DNA of 40,574 bases from Pseudomonadota bacterium (GTDB lineage: Bacteria; Pseudomonadota; Alphaproteobacteria; Sphingomonadales; Sphingomonadaceae): the NCBI GenBank assembly GCA_023436615.1, contig JAEZIO010000023.1:1-40574 (forward strand). The letters run 5' to 3'. A program made the translations under genes and the position numbers. Under the pieces are notes generated by a model. It had not been told where the DNA came from, ran no database searches, and worked only from the letters and a program-made list of their open reading frames with translations. Below are positions 1 to 7,914 of the stretch, one piece after another; positions within the stretch are counted from its first letter, which is position 1; each line of letters starts with the position of its first letter.

Positions 1-415
1 GACGACGGGCGGCAACGCGCTGAAGTTCTACGCCTCCGTCCGCCTGGACATCCGCCGCATCGGCTCCATCAAGGACCGCGAGACGGTGGTGGGCAACCAG
101 ACCCGCGTGAAGGTGGTGAAGAACAAGCTGGCGCCGCCCTTCAAGCAGGTCGAGTTCGACATCATGTATGGTGAAGGCGTCTCGAAGGTCGGCGAAATCC
201 TCGATCTCGGAGTGAAGGCGGGACTCGTCGAGAAATCGGGCGCCTGGTTCAGCTACAACAGCGTGCGGATCGGCCAGGGCCGCGAAAACGCCAAGGAATA
301 TCTCAAGGAAAATCCCGACGTTGCGCAGCGGCTGGAAAATGCCATTCGCGGCAAGACCGAGGAAGTCGGCGAAGCGTTGATGGTCGGGCCGGGTGGGGAT
401 GAGGCCGGCGAATAA
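1..415 (+). CDS. recA: Recombinase RecA, C-terminal part (5' end outside window)
   Basis: RecA is the ATP-dependent strand-exchange protein of homologous recombination and the co-protease that triggers LexA cleavage in the SOS response. The reading frame is open from the first codon, so the gene starts upstream of the window. The visible part (about 137 residues) begins in the conserved stretch GGNALKFYASVRLDIRR, which is loop L2 and the following strand of the core. It continues with the RecA-typical VVGNQTRVKVVKNKLAPPF and FDIMYGEGVS, and then the small C-terminal domain. The tail is short and acidic (PGGDEAGE), as is usual for RecA. The ATP-binding Walker A part is not in view. A terminator hairpin overlaps the stop codon. 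Identification is very secure. Confidence 0.97.
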   Translation, partial: TTGGNALKFYASVRLDIRRIGSIKDRETVVGNQTRVKVVKNKLAPPFKQVEFDIMYGEGVSKVGEILDLGVKAGLVEKSGAWFSYNSVRIGQGRENAKEYLKENPDVAQRLENAIRGKTEEVGEALMVGPGGDEAGE

Positions 416-425
416 GCCGGCTTTT
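404..425 (+). terminator. Rho-independent terminator of recA
   Basis: Two copies of the self-complementary hexamer GCCGGC (404-409 and 416-421) are separated by GAATAA and followed by TTTT. Together they form a 6-bp GC stem with a short U tract. The recA stop codon TAA lies in the loop, so the terminator begins inside the coding sequence. The stem and tract are seen directly; activity is inferred. Confidence 0.7.
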
Positions 426-445
426 CGCACCGCAACCGCAAGCTC

Positions 446-1720
446 CTAGCCCAGATCCTCCGGCAGGCAGGCAGGAATCTGGGCTTCGCGGTCGACGCGG
501 ATGGGCGCGAACAGCCGCTTCGGCTCGGTCAGGACGATCAGCAGGAACCCGCCCGTCGCGCATGCCGCGGTGCCGACGAGGTACGGAATCGGCGTCCCGT
601 CGAACTGCTGGCCGATGAAAAAGCCTATGAGCGCGGCACCGATTGTCCCGATGACCCCTTGAACGGAAGAGGCGGTGCCCGCGATCGGCGCCATATGCTC
701 CATCGCCAGCGTACCGAGGTTGGATGAGGTGAAAGCGAAGCAGGCCATCGTCAGCCCCTGCATCGCGATGAAGATTGGAAGGGTTTCGAAGCCCAGCAGC
801 GCAATGCCCGCATGCGCGGCCGTGACCACGGCAAAAGCGGCCGCCGCGGTATGCCCGACGCGCCGAAGACCGAAGCGTCCCACCACCCGCGAGTTCAGCC
901 ACGAAGCGAGCGCCATCGGTGCCGCGATCGCCGCGAAGACCGCTCCGATCAACTGCGGCTCGCCGAACGCGTCGAACACGATCTGCTGGACCGAGGAAAT
1001 GTAGGCGACGAGCGCCGAGAAGCTGACGGTCGTCGCGAACGTGTAGCCCCGCGACTGCGGCTCGCGGACGGTTTCCCAGGCCGCGCTTCCGATCTCGCGC
1101 CAGTTGAGCGAACGCCGGAACTCCGGATGCAGCGTCTCGGGCAGGCGAAGCCACGACCATGCCAGCATGATCACGGCATAAGCGGCCAAGACGATGAAAA
1201 TCGCCTGCCACGGCGCGAACAGCAGGATTGCCTGCCCGATGTTGGGGGCGAGCACCGGGACCAGCATGAAGACCATGAAGACCAGGCTCATCACTCGAGC
1301 CATGGCTTCGGCTTCGAACAGGTCGCGCACCATCGCCACCACGAGGACGCGGGTGACGGCCGCCGAAGCGCCCATGGCGGCCCGACCGGCGATCAGCAGC
1401 GCGAAGCTGCCCGCGAAAGCGCACAGCAATGCGAAGATGCCGTACAAAGTGACGCCTGCTGCGAGGATGGGCTTGCGGCCGAAGCGATCGGCAAGCGGCC
1501 CCCACAGGAGCTGAGTCGAGGCGAACCCCAGGAAATAGGCGATTACGACGAGCTGGCGATCGTTCTCCTCGACGACCCTCAGGGAACGGCCGATGTCCGG
1601 AAGCGCGGGAATCATGGCGTCGATGGCGAATGCATTGAGCGCCATCAGCCCGGCAAGCAGCGCGGTCATCTCGCGGGTGCCGGGGCGCTTGACGCCATCC
1701 TGGAAAGCCGAATCGAACAT
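446..1720 (-). CDS. MFS drug-resistance exporter, Bcr/CflA type
   Basis: A predicted inner-membrane proton-driven exporter of 424 residues with about 12 hydrophobic segments. The order of hydrophobic blocks and the motif-A loop between segments 2 and 3 (GPLADRFGRKPIL) are those of the major facilitator superfamily. The N-terminal stretch AIDAMIPALPDIGRSL is the segment-1 signature of the DHA1 Bcr/CflA subfamily, whose known members export bicyclomycin, chloramphenicol or sulfonamides. The ATG at 1720 is preferred over an in-frame TTG at 1762 because the family normally begins just before the first membrane segment. No strong ribosome site is visible. The gene is divergent from the M24 peptidase gene. 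The substrate cannot be told from sequence. Confidence 0.88.
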   Translation of the reverse strand: MFDSAFQDGVKRPGTREMTALLAGLMALNAFAIDAMIPALPDIGRSLRVVEENDRQLVVIAYFLGFASTQLLWGPLADRFGRKPILAAGVTLYGIFALLCAFAGSFALLIAGRAAMGASAAVTRVLVVAMVRDLFEAEAMARVMSLVFMVFMLVPVLAPNIGQAILLFAPWQAIFIVLAAYAVIMLAWSWLRLPETLHPEFRRSLNWREIGSAAWETVREPQSRGYTFATTVSFSALVAYISSVQQIVFDAFGEPQLIGAVFAAIAAPMALASWLNSRVVGRFGLRRVGHTAAAAFAVVTAAHAGIALLGFETLPIFIAMQGLTMACFAFTSSNLGTLAMEHMAPIAGTASSVQGVIGTIGAALIGFFIGQQFDGTPIPYLVGTAACATGGFLLIVLTEPKRLFAPIRVDREAQIPACLPEDLG

Positions 1721-1789
1721 GAAGCGGCGCGTGCTGGCCCAGGAACACCAACCGTGCAACAAGCGCCGCCAAGATCGGGAGGACGGGCG

Positions 1790-3049
1790 ATGCGGGTTGG
1801 GGTCGGACGGCGAACGTTCCTGGCATCGGGTGCGGCCGCGGCCGTCCTCGGCTCAGTCCCCCTTGGCCGACCGGCCGCGGCTGCAGCCGCCGAGCTTGAG
1901 CCGATGCCGCTCCCGCCGCCGATCGGAACCGCCGAGCGGCTCCAGCGACTGGCAAAGGCCCGCGCGTTGATGAAGCGCAACGGGATCGGCGCCATCATCG
2001 TCGAGCCCGGTGCGAGCCTCGATTATTTCACAGGGGTCCAATGGTGGCGATCGGAGCGGCTCACCGCCGCGGTCATCCCGGCGGAGGGCGAGCCGATAAT
2101 CGTCACGCCGTTCTTCGAACGGCCATCGGTCGCCGAGACTCTCGCGATCCCAGCGGAGATCCGCACATGGAACGAGGATGAAGAGCCTCTCAAGCTCGTC
2201 GCCGACTTCCTGCGCGAGCGCCGTGCAGCGGCGCGCCCCATCGGCTTCGAGGAAACGAGCCGATATTTCATCCTCGATCGCCTGAAGCGGCAGTTGCCCG
2301 CGCTCCGTGCCGTCAGCGGCAATCCCGTCGTGCGCGGCACCCGCATGATCAAGTCTGCGGCCGAGATAGCGCTGATGAAGGCCGCATCCGACATCACGGT
2401 GGCGGCGTTTCGCCATGCCTATCCGCGCGTGCGCGCAGGCATGGGACCGTCGGAGATGGACGGGCTGATCGGAACGGCAATGCGCGCGCTCGGCGGAAGC
2501 TACGACGGCGGCTTGGTCCTCGTCGGCGAAGGCACGGCCTATCCGCATGGCACGAAGAAGCCGCAGCGGGTCGAACGAGGCACTATCGTGCTCTTCGACT
2601 GCGGCTGTTCCGTCCACGGCTACCAATCGGACATTTCGCGCACCTTCGTCTTCGGCGCCCGTCCGACGCCCGAGCAGCGCAAGGTCTGGGACCAGGTCCA
2701 TCGCGGGCAGCAGATCGCCTTCGCCGCCGCGAAGGTCGGAGCCCCGGCCGGAAGCGTCGACGACGCGGTTCGCCGAACCTACGAAAGCTGGGGCTACGGC
2801 CCCGGCTACAGGCTGCCGGGCACCTCGCACCGGACGGGGCACGGCATCGGAATGGAGGGGCACGAGCCCGTGAACCTCGTCCATGGGGAGGCTACTCGCC
2901 TCGCGCCGGGCATGTGCTTCTCGGACGAGCCCGGCATATATATACCGGGCAAGTTCGGAGTGCGGCTCGAGGACTGCTTCTACATGACGGCCGGCGGCCC
3001 GCGATGGTTCACCACGCCGCCCCCGTCGATCGACAATCCTTTCGGCTAG
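1790..3049 (+). CDS. Tat-exported M24-family metallopeptidase (Xaa-Pro peptidase-like)
   Basis: A 419-residue creatinase/aminopeptidase P-fold peptidase, probably cleaving Xaa-Pro or similar peptides in the periplasm. The N-terminus carries a twin-arginine signal: GRRTFLASG at residues 6-14, then an Ala-rich hydrophobic stretch ending near residue 35. Residues 45-180 form the creatinase-like N-domain. The C-terminal pita-bread domain keeps all five metal ligands: D270 and D281 (LFDCG and SDISRTF), H351 (TGHGIGMEGHEP), E380 (SDEPGIY) and E394 (RLEDC). The ATG at 1790 is chosen because it yields the complete Tat signal; the frame is open far upstream only by chance over the divergent MFS gene. 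The exact substrate is unknown; related enzymes include prolidases and creatinases. Confidence 0.9.
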   Translation: MRVGVGRRTFLASGAAAAVLGSVPLGRPAAAAAAELEPMPLPPPIGTAERLQRLAKARALMKRNGIGAIIVEPGASLDYFTGVQWWRSERLTAAVIPAEGEPIIVTPFFERPSVAETLAIPAEIRTWNEDEEPLKLVADFLRERRAAARPIGFEETSRYFILDRLKRQLPALRAVSGNPVVRGTRMIKSAAEIALMKAASDITVAAFRHAYPRVRAGMGPSEMDGLIGTAMRALGGSYDGGLVLVGEGTAYPHGTKKPQRVERGTIVLFDCGCSVHGYQSDISRTFVFGARPTPEQRKVWDQVHRGQQIAFAAAKVGAPAGSVDDAVRRTYESWGYGPGYRLPGTSHRTGHGIGMEGHEPVNLVHGEATRLAPGMCFSDEPGIYIPGKFGVRLEDCFYMTAGGPRWFTTPPPSIDNPFG

Positions 3050-3107
3050 ATTCTTGACGGCAGCGCCTCCAGCGGCAAAGCGGCGCGCAACAGGAAAAGG
3101 ATTGCCA

Positions 3108-4415
3108 ATGAGCGAAAGCAGGGGCTGGGGGCTCCAGTGGCAGATGCTTGCCGGGTTCCTCATCGGACTGGTCGCGGGCCTCATCGTCTACAGCACCCAG
3201 CATGACGCACCGTGGGTCGAGGCGGTCACCACCTACGTGACTCAGCCAATCGGCCAGATCTTTCTCCGGCTGCTTTTCATGCTTGTGATCCCGCTGCTGT
3301 TTTCCGCCCTGGTCGTCGGCATCTCCGAAATGGGCGAGATCCGCTCGCTCAAGCGCGTCGGCCTCAGGACCCTCGCTTACACCGTGATCGTGTCGTCGAT
3401 CGCGGTGGCGGTGAGCCTGGCGGTCGTGAACTTGCTGCAGCCGGGAGCGGGCGTCGATCGCGCCGCGGCGGCGGAATTGCTTGCCGAGCAGGCCGACCGC
3501 GCCGGCGCCATCATCCGGACGGGAGCGGAGCAGCCGTCGGGAATCGACGCCTTCATCAGCATCATTCCGAACAACCTCGTCGAGGCGATGGGCTCCAACG
3601 GCGCCATCCTCTCTGTGATGTTCTTCGCCTTGTTCTTCGGGATCGGGCTGCTTCTGACGGACACCCCCGCGTCGCGCACTCTCCAACGCGGATTCGAAGG
3701 GCTGTTCGACGTGACGATGCGGCTCATCCTCCTCGTCATCAAGCTCGCGCCGATCGCGGTCGCTTGCTTCATGTTCAATCTCGCCGCGCTGTTCGGCTGG
3801 GACCTGCTCGTGCGCCTCTCGGCATATGTGGGCGTCGTCCTGCTGGCGCTCGGCATCCAGATGTTCGTGGTTTTCCCGATCCTCCTGTCCACTCTTGGCC
3901 GGAAAAACCCGCTCGCCTTCTTCCGGCAGACCCAGGAAGCGAGCGTCATGGCCTTCTCGACGGCTTCCTCGAACGCAACCCTGCCGACCTCGCTGAAGGT
4001 GGCCGACCTGGAGCTGAAGCTGCCGCGGCGGGTCGCTCGCTTCGTCCTGACGATCGGCGCCACCGCCAACCAGAACGGCACCGCGATGTTCGAGGGGGTC
4101 ACCGTGATCTTCCTTGCCCAATTCTTCGGGGTGGAGCTGAGCCTCACGCAGCAACTGATGGTGATGCTGGTGTGCATCCTTGGCGGCATCGGAACTGCCG
4201 GCGTTCCTGCCGGGTCGCTGCCCGTCGTGGCACTCATCCTCGCAATGGTCGGCATCCGGCCGGAAGCGATCGCCATCGTGCTTGGCGTCGACCGTTTCCT
4301 CGACATGTGCAGGACCACGCTGAACGTGGTCGGCGACCTTGTCGCTGCGCAGGTGATCTCGGCTGGGGAGCCGGACTGCGAACCGGTCGGTGAACCGGCG
4401 CAGGCGCTCCGCTGA
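3108..4415 (+). CDS. Dicarboxylate/amino-acid:cation symporter (DAACS family)
   Basis: A 435-residue inner-membrane secondary transporter of the glutamate/C4-dicarboxylate family (GltP/DctA type), importing acidic amino acids or dicarboxylates with Na+ or H+. The diagnostic C-terminal transport core is present: the serine-rich hairpin SSNATLPTSL, the NQNGTAMFEGVTVIFLAQ segment (TM7 ion-binding Asn and Thr), and the second hairpin GGIGTAGVPAGSLPV followed by GVDRFLDMCRTTLNV. The ATG at 3108 is preceded by GGAAAAGG at good spacing. The stop codon overlaps the start of kdsD by one base (TGATG), so the gene may be cotranscribed with the glycan genes although its function appears unrelated. Substrate preference is not resolvable by eye. 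Confidence 0.9.
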   Translation: MSESRGWGLQWQMLAGFLIGLVAGLIVYSTQHDAPWVEAVTTYVTQPIGQIFLRLLFMLVIPLLFSALVVGISEMGEIRSLKRVGLRTLAYTVIVSSIAVAVSLAVVNLLQPGAGVDRAAAAELLAEQADRAGAIIRTGAEQPSGIDAFISIIPNNLVEAMGSNGAILSVMFFALFFGIGLLLTDTPASRTLQRGFEGLFDVTMRLILLVIKLAPIAVACFMFNLAALFGWDLLVRLSAYVGVVLLALGIQMFVVFPILLSTLGRKNPLAFFRQTQEASVMAFSTASSNATLPTSLKVADLELKLPRRVARFVLTIGATANQNGTAMFEGVTVIFLAQFFGVELSLTQQLMVMLVCILGGIGTAGVPAGSLPVVALILAMVGIRPEAIAIVLGVDRFLDMCRTTLNVVGDLVAAQVISAGEPDCEPVGEPAQALR

Positions 4416-5377
4416 TGTCAGACAGCAGCACTCTCGAATTCGGCCGGAGCATATTGCACGACGAGGCGCGCGCGCTCGATGCCCTCGCCGACGATCTCGG
4501 CGACAATTTCACGCGCGCGGTCGACCTTATCCTCCAGGCCCCCGGCAAGCTCATCGTCGGCGGGCTCGGCAAGTCCGGCCATGTCGCGCGGAAAATCGCC
4601 GCGACCTTCGCATCGACAGGAACAACAGCGACCTTCCTTCACCTGGCCGAGGCCATTCACGGAGACCTCGGAATCGCCGCCAGGGGCGATGTCGCCATCC
4701 TCATCTCCCTTTCCGGCAAGACCTCCGAGCTGGAGCCAGTCGTCGATCATTTCGAGACGGTGCAAATCCCGATCATCGCAATTACCGGCAATCCCCATTC
4801 CCCGCTGGCGGAAGCGGCGTCGGCGCCGATCATCCTGCCGCACTGGCCCGAGGTCGGGCCGGAGGCGGTCGCGCCGACGACATCCACGACGATGAGCCTC
4901 GCGATGGGCGACGCCTTGGCGATGACGGTGATGCGCCAAAAGGGATTTACTCGGACCGACTTCGGCCGCCTTCATCCTGGCGGCACGCTCGGTGCCCGGC
5001 TGAAACCGGTTCGGCGGCTGATGCATGGCGGCAAGCAGATCCCGCTCATCCGCCACGACAGCTCGATGCACGATGCCGTCGTCGTCATGACGGAAAAGCG
5101 CCTCGGCATCGTCGGTGTGACCGATTCCTCCGGCCGTCTGATCGGGGTGATCACCGACGGCGATCTTCGCCGCAACATCGAGCGCGGGCTCGACAACAAG
5201 GCCGAGGCATTCATGACCCGCGACCCGAAGACCGTTCCTCCCGACGCGCTCGTCGCCGACGCGCTGTCCCTGTTCGAGGATTACAAGATCACGTCCATCT
5301 TCGTCGTTGAAGAGAAAGAAGACGGGCCAAAGCCGGTCGGAGTCCTTCACATCCACGACTGTCCGACGACCCTGTGA
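4415..5377 (+). CDS. kdsD: Arabinose-5-phosphate isomerase, KpsF/GutQ family
   Basis: This enzyme interconverts D-ribulose 5-phosphate and D-arabinose 5-phosphate, the first step toward the surface sugar Kdo. The 320-residue protein has an N-terminal SIS (sugar isomerase) domain with GGLGKSGHVARKIAATFASTG and ISLSGKTSEL, and the family-specific GDALAMTVM and FGRLHPGGTLGARL. Two CBS domains follow (from about residue 205), including MTEKRLGIVGVTD and LIGVITDGDLRR. Length and domain order match KdsD/KpsF. The start overlaps the previous stop by one base and the end overlaps the kdsB-like gene by four bases, which implies translational coupling and a joint pathway. Whether it feeds LPS-type or capsule-type Kdo cannot be seen here. 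Confidence 0.93.
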   Translation: MSDSSTLEFGRSILHDEARALDALADDLGDNFTRAVDLILQAPGKLIVGGLGKSGHVARKIAATFASTGTTATFLHLAEAIHGDLGIAARGDVAILISLSGKTSELEPVVDHFETVQIPIIAITGNPHSPLAEAASAPIILPHWPEVGPEAVAPTTSTTMSLAMGDALAMTVMRQKGFTRTDFGRLHPGGTLGARLKPVRRLMHGGKQIPLIRHDSSMHDAVVVMTEKRLGIVGVTDSSGRLIGVITDGDLRRNIERGLDNKAEAFMTRDPKTVPPDALVADALSLFEDYKITSIFVVEEKEDGPKPVGVLHIHDCPTTL

Positions 5378-6168
5378 CCGCAACCATCCTGATCCCCGCG
5401 CGCTACCAGTCGTCGCGCTATCCCGGAAAGCCGCTGGCTCTGCTTCGCGGCGCGAGTGGCGAGGCGAAAACGCTCATCGAGCGGAGCGTCGAAGCCGCGC
5501 GCCGGGTTCGAGGGGTCGATGGCGTCTACGTCGTGACCGACGACGAGCGGATCGCGGACGCGTGCCGCTCGGCCCACGTCGGCGTGCTGATGACCTCGCC
5601 CGATTGCAGGAACGGCACAGAGCGTTGTGCCGAGGCGCTGGCGCAGCTTCACGCGCCCGGCCTCGTCGTGAATTTCCAGGGCGATGCGCTGCTGACGCCG
5701 CCCTATTTCGTCGAAGCGCTGATCGAGCGGATGAGCAAAGCCGACGCGCAGGTAGCGACGCCGGCCTTGCGGCTGCGAAGCGCGGAAGTGCGCATTCTCC
5801 AGGCCGAAGAGGCGGCGGGCCGCGTCGGCGGAACCAGCGTCGTGACGGACGACGCCGGCAAGGCGCTGTATTTTTCCAAGCGGCTCATCCCCCACTTGCC
5901 CAGGCACGCGCTCGATGCCGACCTGTCTCCGGTTCGCCTGCACGTCGGAGTCTATGCCTATCGGCCGACGGCGCTCCAGGCTTACGCGTCGAGGCCGCCG
6001 AGCGAATTGGAGGAGCTGGAAGGCCTCGAGCAGCTTCGCTTCCTCGCCAGCGGAATCCCCGTCGCCGTCGTCGATGTCGATCCGCCGCCTTTCACGCTGC
6101 GCGAGCTCAATAACCCCGAAGACGTCGCGCCGATCGAGGAGGCTCTCGCGCGAGCCGGAATTGAATGA
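5374..6168 (+). CDS. kdsB: 3-deoxy-manno-octulosonate cytidylyltransferase family protein
   Basis: Likely activates a 3-deoxy-octulosonate with CTP to give the CMP-sugar used by Kdo transferases. The 264-residue protein begins with the cytidylyltransferase nucleotide motif IPARYQSSRYPGKPLA. It then has VVTDDERIADAC, the substrate region NGTERCAEAL, NFQGDA (position of the usual QGDEP), and the C-terminal LHVGVYAYRP and LEGLEQLRFL typical of KdsB. It starts at a GTG overlapping the kdsD stop (GTGA). The N-terminal half is more divergent than E. coli KdsB: it has an insertion RGASGEAKTLIERSV and lacks the EP after QGD. A variant sugar substrate is therefore possible. It ends in an ATGA overlap with the HAD gene. 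Confidence 0.85.
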   Translation: MTATILIPARYQSSRYPGKPLALLRGASGEAKTLIERSVEAARRVRGVDGVYVVTDDERIADACRSAHVGVLMTSPDCRNGTERCAEALAQLHAPGLVVNFQGDALLTPPYFVEALIERMSKADAQVATPALRLRSAEVRILQAEEAAGRVGGTSVVTDDAGKALYFSKRLIPHLPRHALDADLSPVRLHVGVYAYRPTALQAYASRPPSELEELEGLEQLRFLASGIPVAVVDVDPPPFTLRELNNPEDVAPIEEALARAGIE

Positions 6169-6965
6169 CGCTCGACGAGGTCGAGCAGAACTATCGCGTG
6201 ATCCTGTGCGATCTGTGGGGCTGCATTCACGATGGCGTGCAGCTCTATCCCGGCGCCCGCGAGCGCGTGCAGCGATGGCGCGCGAACGGGCAAACCATCA
6301 TCCTGATCACCAACGCGCCGCGAACGGCCGAAGCGGTCGGCGCGCAGCTCGAACGCCTGGGGGTCGAGCGCGATCTTTGGGACGGCATCGCGACCAGCGG
6401 AGAAGCCGGAATTGCCTGTCTGAGCAAGGCAGAGCGGCCTGTAGGCTTCATCGGCACTCCCGCCGATCGCGCCATACTCGAAGGCCGCGGAGTCAGGATC
6501 GCCGAGGGCGACAATTTCGACGAGCTGGCGTGCTCGGGCCTCGACGGCAGGCGCCTCGCGGTCGAGGATTATGAAGACGAGATCGCACCGCTCGCTGCCC
6601 GCGGGGTGCTGATGCATTGCCTCAATCCCGATCGCATGGTCATTCGCGGGGGCGTGCCGGAGCCATGCGCCGGCGCGATCGCCGACCGCTACATCGAGCT
6701 TGGCGGCGCGGTCGAATATTACGGCAAGCCGTACCCGGCCATCTACCGGCATGCGATGCACCTGGCCGGCGAGCCGAAGCCGGACCAGGTGCTCGCGATT
6801 GGCGACGGGCTGCAGACCGACATTCTGGGCGCGGCCCGCATGGGCTTCGACTGCGTGTATGTGACGGGCGGCATCGGGCAGGGGGAATCCTTTCCACCGG
6901 GCTTCGCCCACGAAAACGGTCTCGAAGACTGGCAGCCAGCCGCGGTCGTCAGCTCGCTGGCCTGA
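6165..6965 (+). CDS. HAD-superfamily class IIA hydrolase (TIGR01459-like)
   Basis: A 266-residue phosphatase-like protein of the haloacid dehalogenase superfamily. Motif I is LCDLWGCIHDG with the nucleophile D16. Motif II is in ILITNAPR. Motifs III and IV are in the C-terminal EYYGKPYPAIYRHAM and LAIGDGLQTDILGAARMG. The cap lies between motifs II and III, which defines class IIA (NagD/pyridoxal phosphatase-like). The usual second Asp of DxD is replaced by Trp, a feature I associate with the TIGR01459 group. The start is coupled by ATGA to the kdsB-like gene, so a role in Kdo or glycan metabolism is plausible, for example dephosphorylating a sugar phosphate. Biochemical function is not known from sequence. 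Confidence 0.85.
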   Translation: MTLDEVEQNYRVILCDLWGCIHDGVQLYPGARERVQRWRANGQTIILITNAPRTAEAVGAQLERLGVERDLWDGIATSGEAGIACLSKAERPVGFIGTPADRAILEGRGVRIAEGDNFDELACSGLDGRRLAVEDYEDEIAPLAARGVLMHCLNPDRMVIRGGVPEPCAGAIADRYIELGGAVEYYGKPYPAIYRHAMHLAGEPKPDQVLAIGDGLQTDILGAARMGFDCVYVTGGIGQGESFPPGFAHENGLEDWQPAAVVSSLA

Positions 6966-7009
6966 CGGCCAAACTTGCTGCCGATTGTCGAGCGCCCTAA
7001 ATCGAACTC

Positions 7010-7912
7010 ATGAAGCCCACGGTCTTCATCCAGGCGAACCATCGCCAGCATCTCGGTGCCAAGATCTCCGCGCACAGCTACAAGCGTAACGCGCGCAATC
7101 CCGACTCCTTCGACGTGAAGATCCTGCATGCGCGCGACTTCCCTCGGCTCATGGATGCCGACCAGAGCATCCTGCGCGGCGGCGAGATCCGGCAGTGGGA
7201 TCCCGACGACCTGCAGAGCTTCACGCCGCTTCGCTTCTATCCTCCGCAGGCCATGGGCTTCGAGGGCTTGGCAGTCGTTACCGATCCCGACGTTTTCGCG
7301 GTGGGCGACGTCGGCGAACTGTTCACGCGCGACCGTGGCGGCAAAGCGATCTGGGCGGTCCCGCGCCCCGGGCACAACCGACGCCGGGACTATATTGCAA
7401 CATCGGTGATGCTGCTCGATTGCGCGAAGCTCACGCACTGGCGCTTCGACGAGCAACTCGACCGGCTATTCGGCCGTCAGTTCGATTATCTGGACTGGAT
7501 CCATCTTGGCCTTGAGGAGCCGTCTACGATCGGCGCGCTGGAAGCGGAGTGGAACGACTTCGACCGTCTGACTGCGCGGACGAAACTGCTGCATACGACG
7601 AAGCGCCGGACGCAGCCCTGGAAAACCGGGCTGCCGGTGGACTTCACGCTGCAACGCAGCTGGCTCGTCGATCTCTTCAACCGGCTCCTGCTCCGCTATG
7701 CCCCGCACCCGGACCGGAATCAGGAAGCGCTGGTCTACTCGCTGCTTGCGGAGATGTACGATGGCGGCGCCGTCACCGACGATGAGCTGCGCGAGGAGAT
7801 GGGCGCAAATCATATCCGCCACGACAGCCTGGAGCTGATCGAGCGCTACCGTGGCTGGACACTGCCTTGGCAGCGCTCCAAGGGCCAGAGCCGCGTCCTG
7901 AGCCCGGCCTGA
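7010..7912 (+). CDS. Putative glycosyltransferase-like protein
   Basis: A 300-residue soluble protein with no signal peptide or membrane segment. The N-terminus (VFIQANHRQHLGAKISAHS) followed by a short helix and a TDPDVFAVGD segment at about residues 97-106 resembles the GT-A core of family 8-like glycosyltransferases. In those enzymes a DxD motif binds Mn2+ and the nucleotide sugar. DYIATSVMLLDCAKLTHW fits the acceptor-side strand seen in such folds. Position supports the call: it follows the kdsD-kdsB-HAD operon and is convergent with the ELM1/flippase genes. I do not recognise a characterised homologue; donor and acceptor are unknown. The 44-nt gap before it shows no terminator, so it may be in the same operon. 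Confidence 0.65.
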   Translation: MKPTVFIQANHRQHLGAKISAHSYKRNARNPDSFDVKILHARDFPRLMDADQSILRGGEIRQWDPDDLQSFTPLRFYPPQAMGFEGLAVVTDPDVFAVGDVGELFTRDRGGKAIWAVPRPGHNRRRDYIATSVMLLDCAKLTHWRFDEQLDRLFGRQFDYLDWIHLGLEEPSTIGALEAEWNDFDRLTARTKLLHTTKRRTQPWKTGLPVDFTLQRSWLVDLFNRLLLRYAPHPDRNQEALVYSLLAEMYDGGAVTDDELREEMGANHIRHDSLELIERYRGWTLPWQRSKGQSRVLSPA

Positions 7913-7914
7913 CG

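Noticed and set aside
812..1789. Upstream extension of the M24 peptidase frame
   Set aside because: The extension is low-complexity and antisense to the MFS gene; the Tat signal begins exactly at the ATG at 1790.
303..1955. Long minus-strand open frame (550 codons) over the MFS gene
   Set aside because: It is an out-of-frame shadow of the MFS gene in GC-rich sequence: Arg/Pro/His-rich, no domains, while the overlapping frame is a clear transporter.
1853..3184. Minus-strand 443-codon frame over the M24 peptidase gene
   Set aside because: No recognisable domain; it mirrors the codon pattern of the peptidase gene on the other strand.
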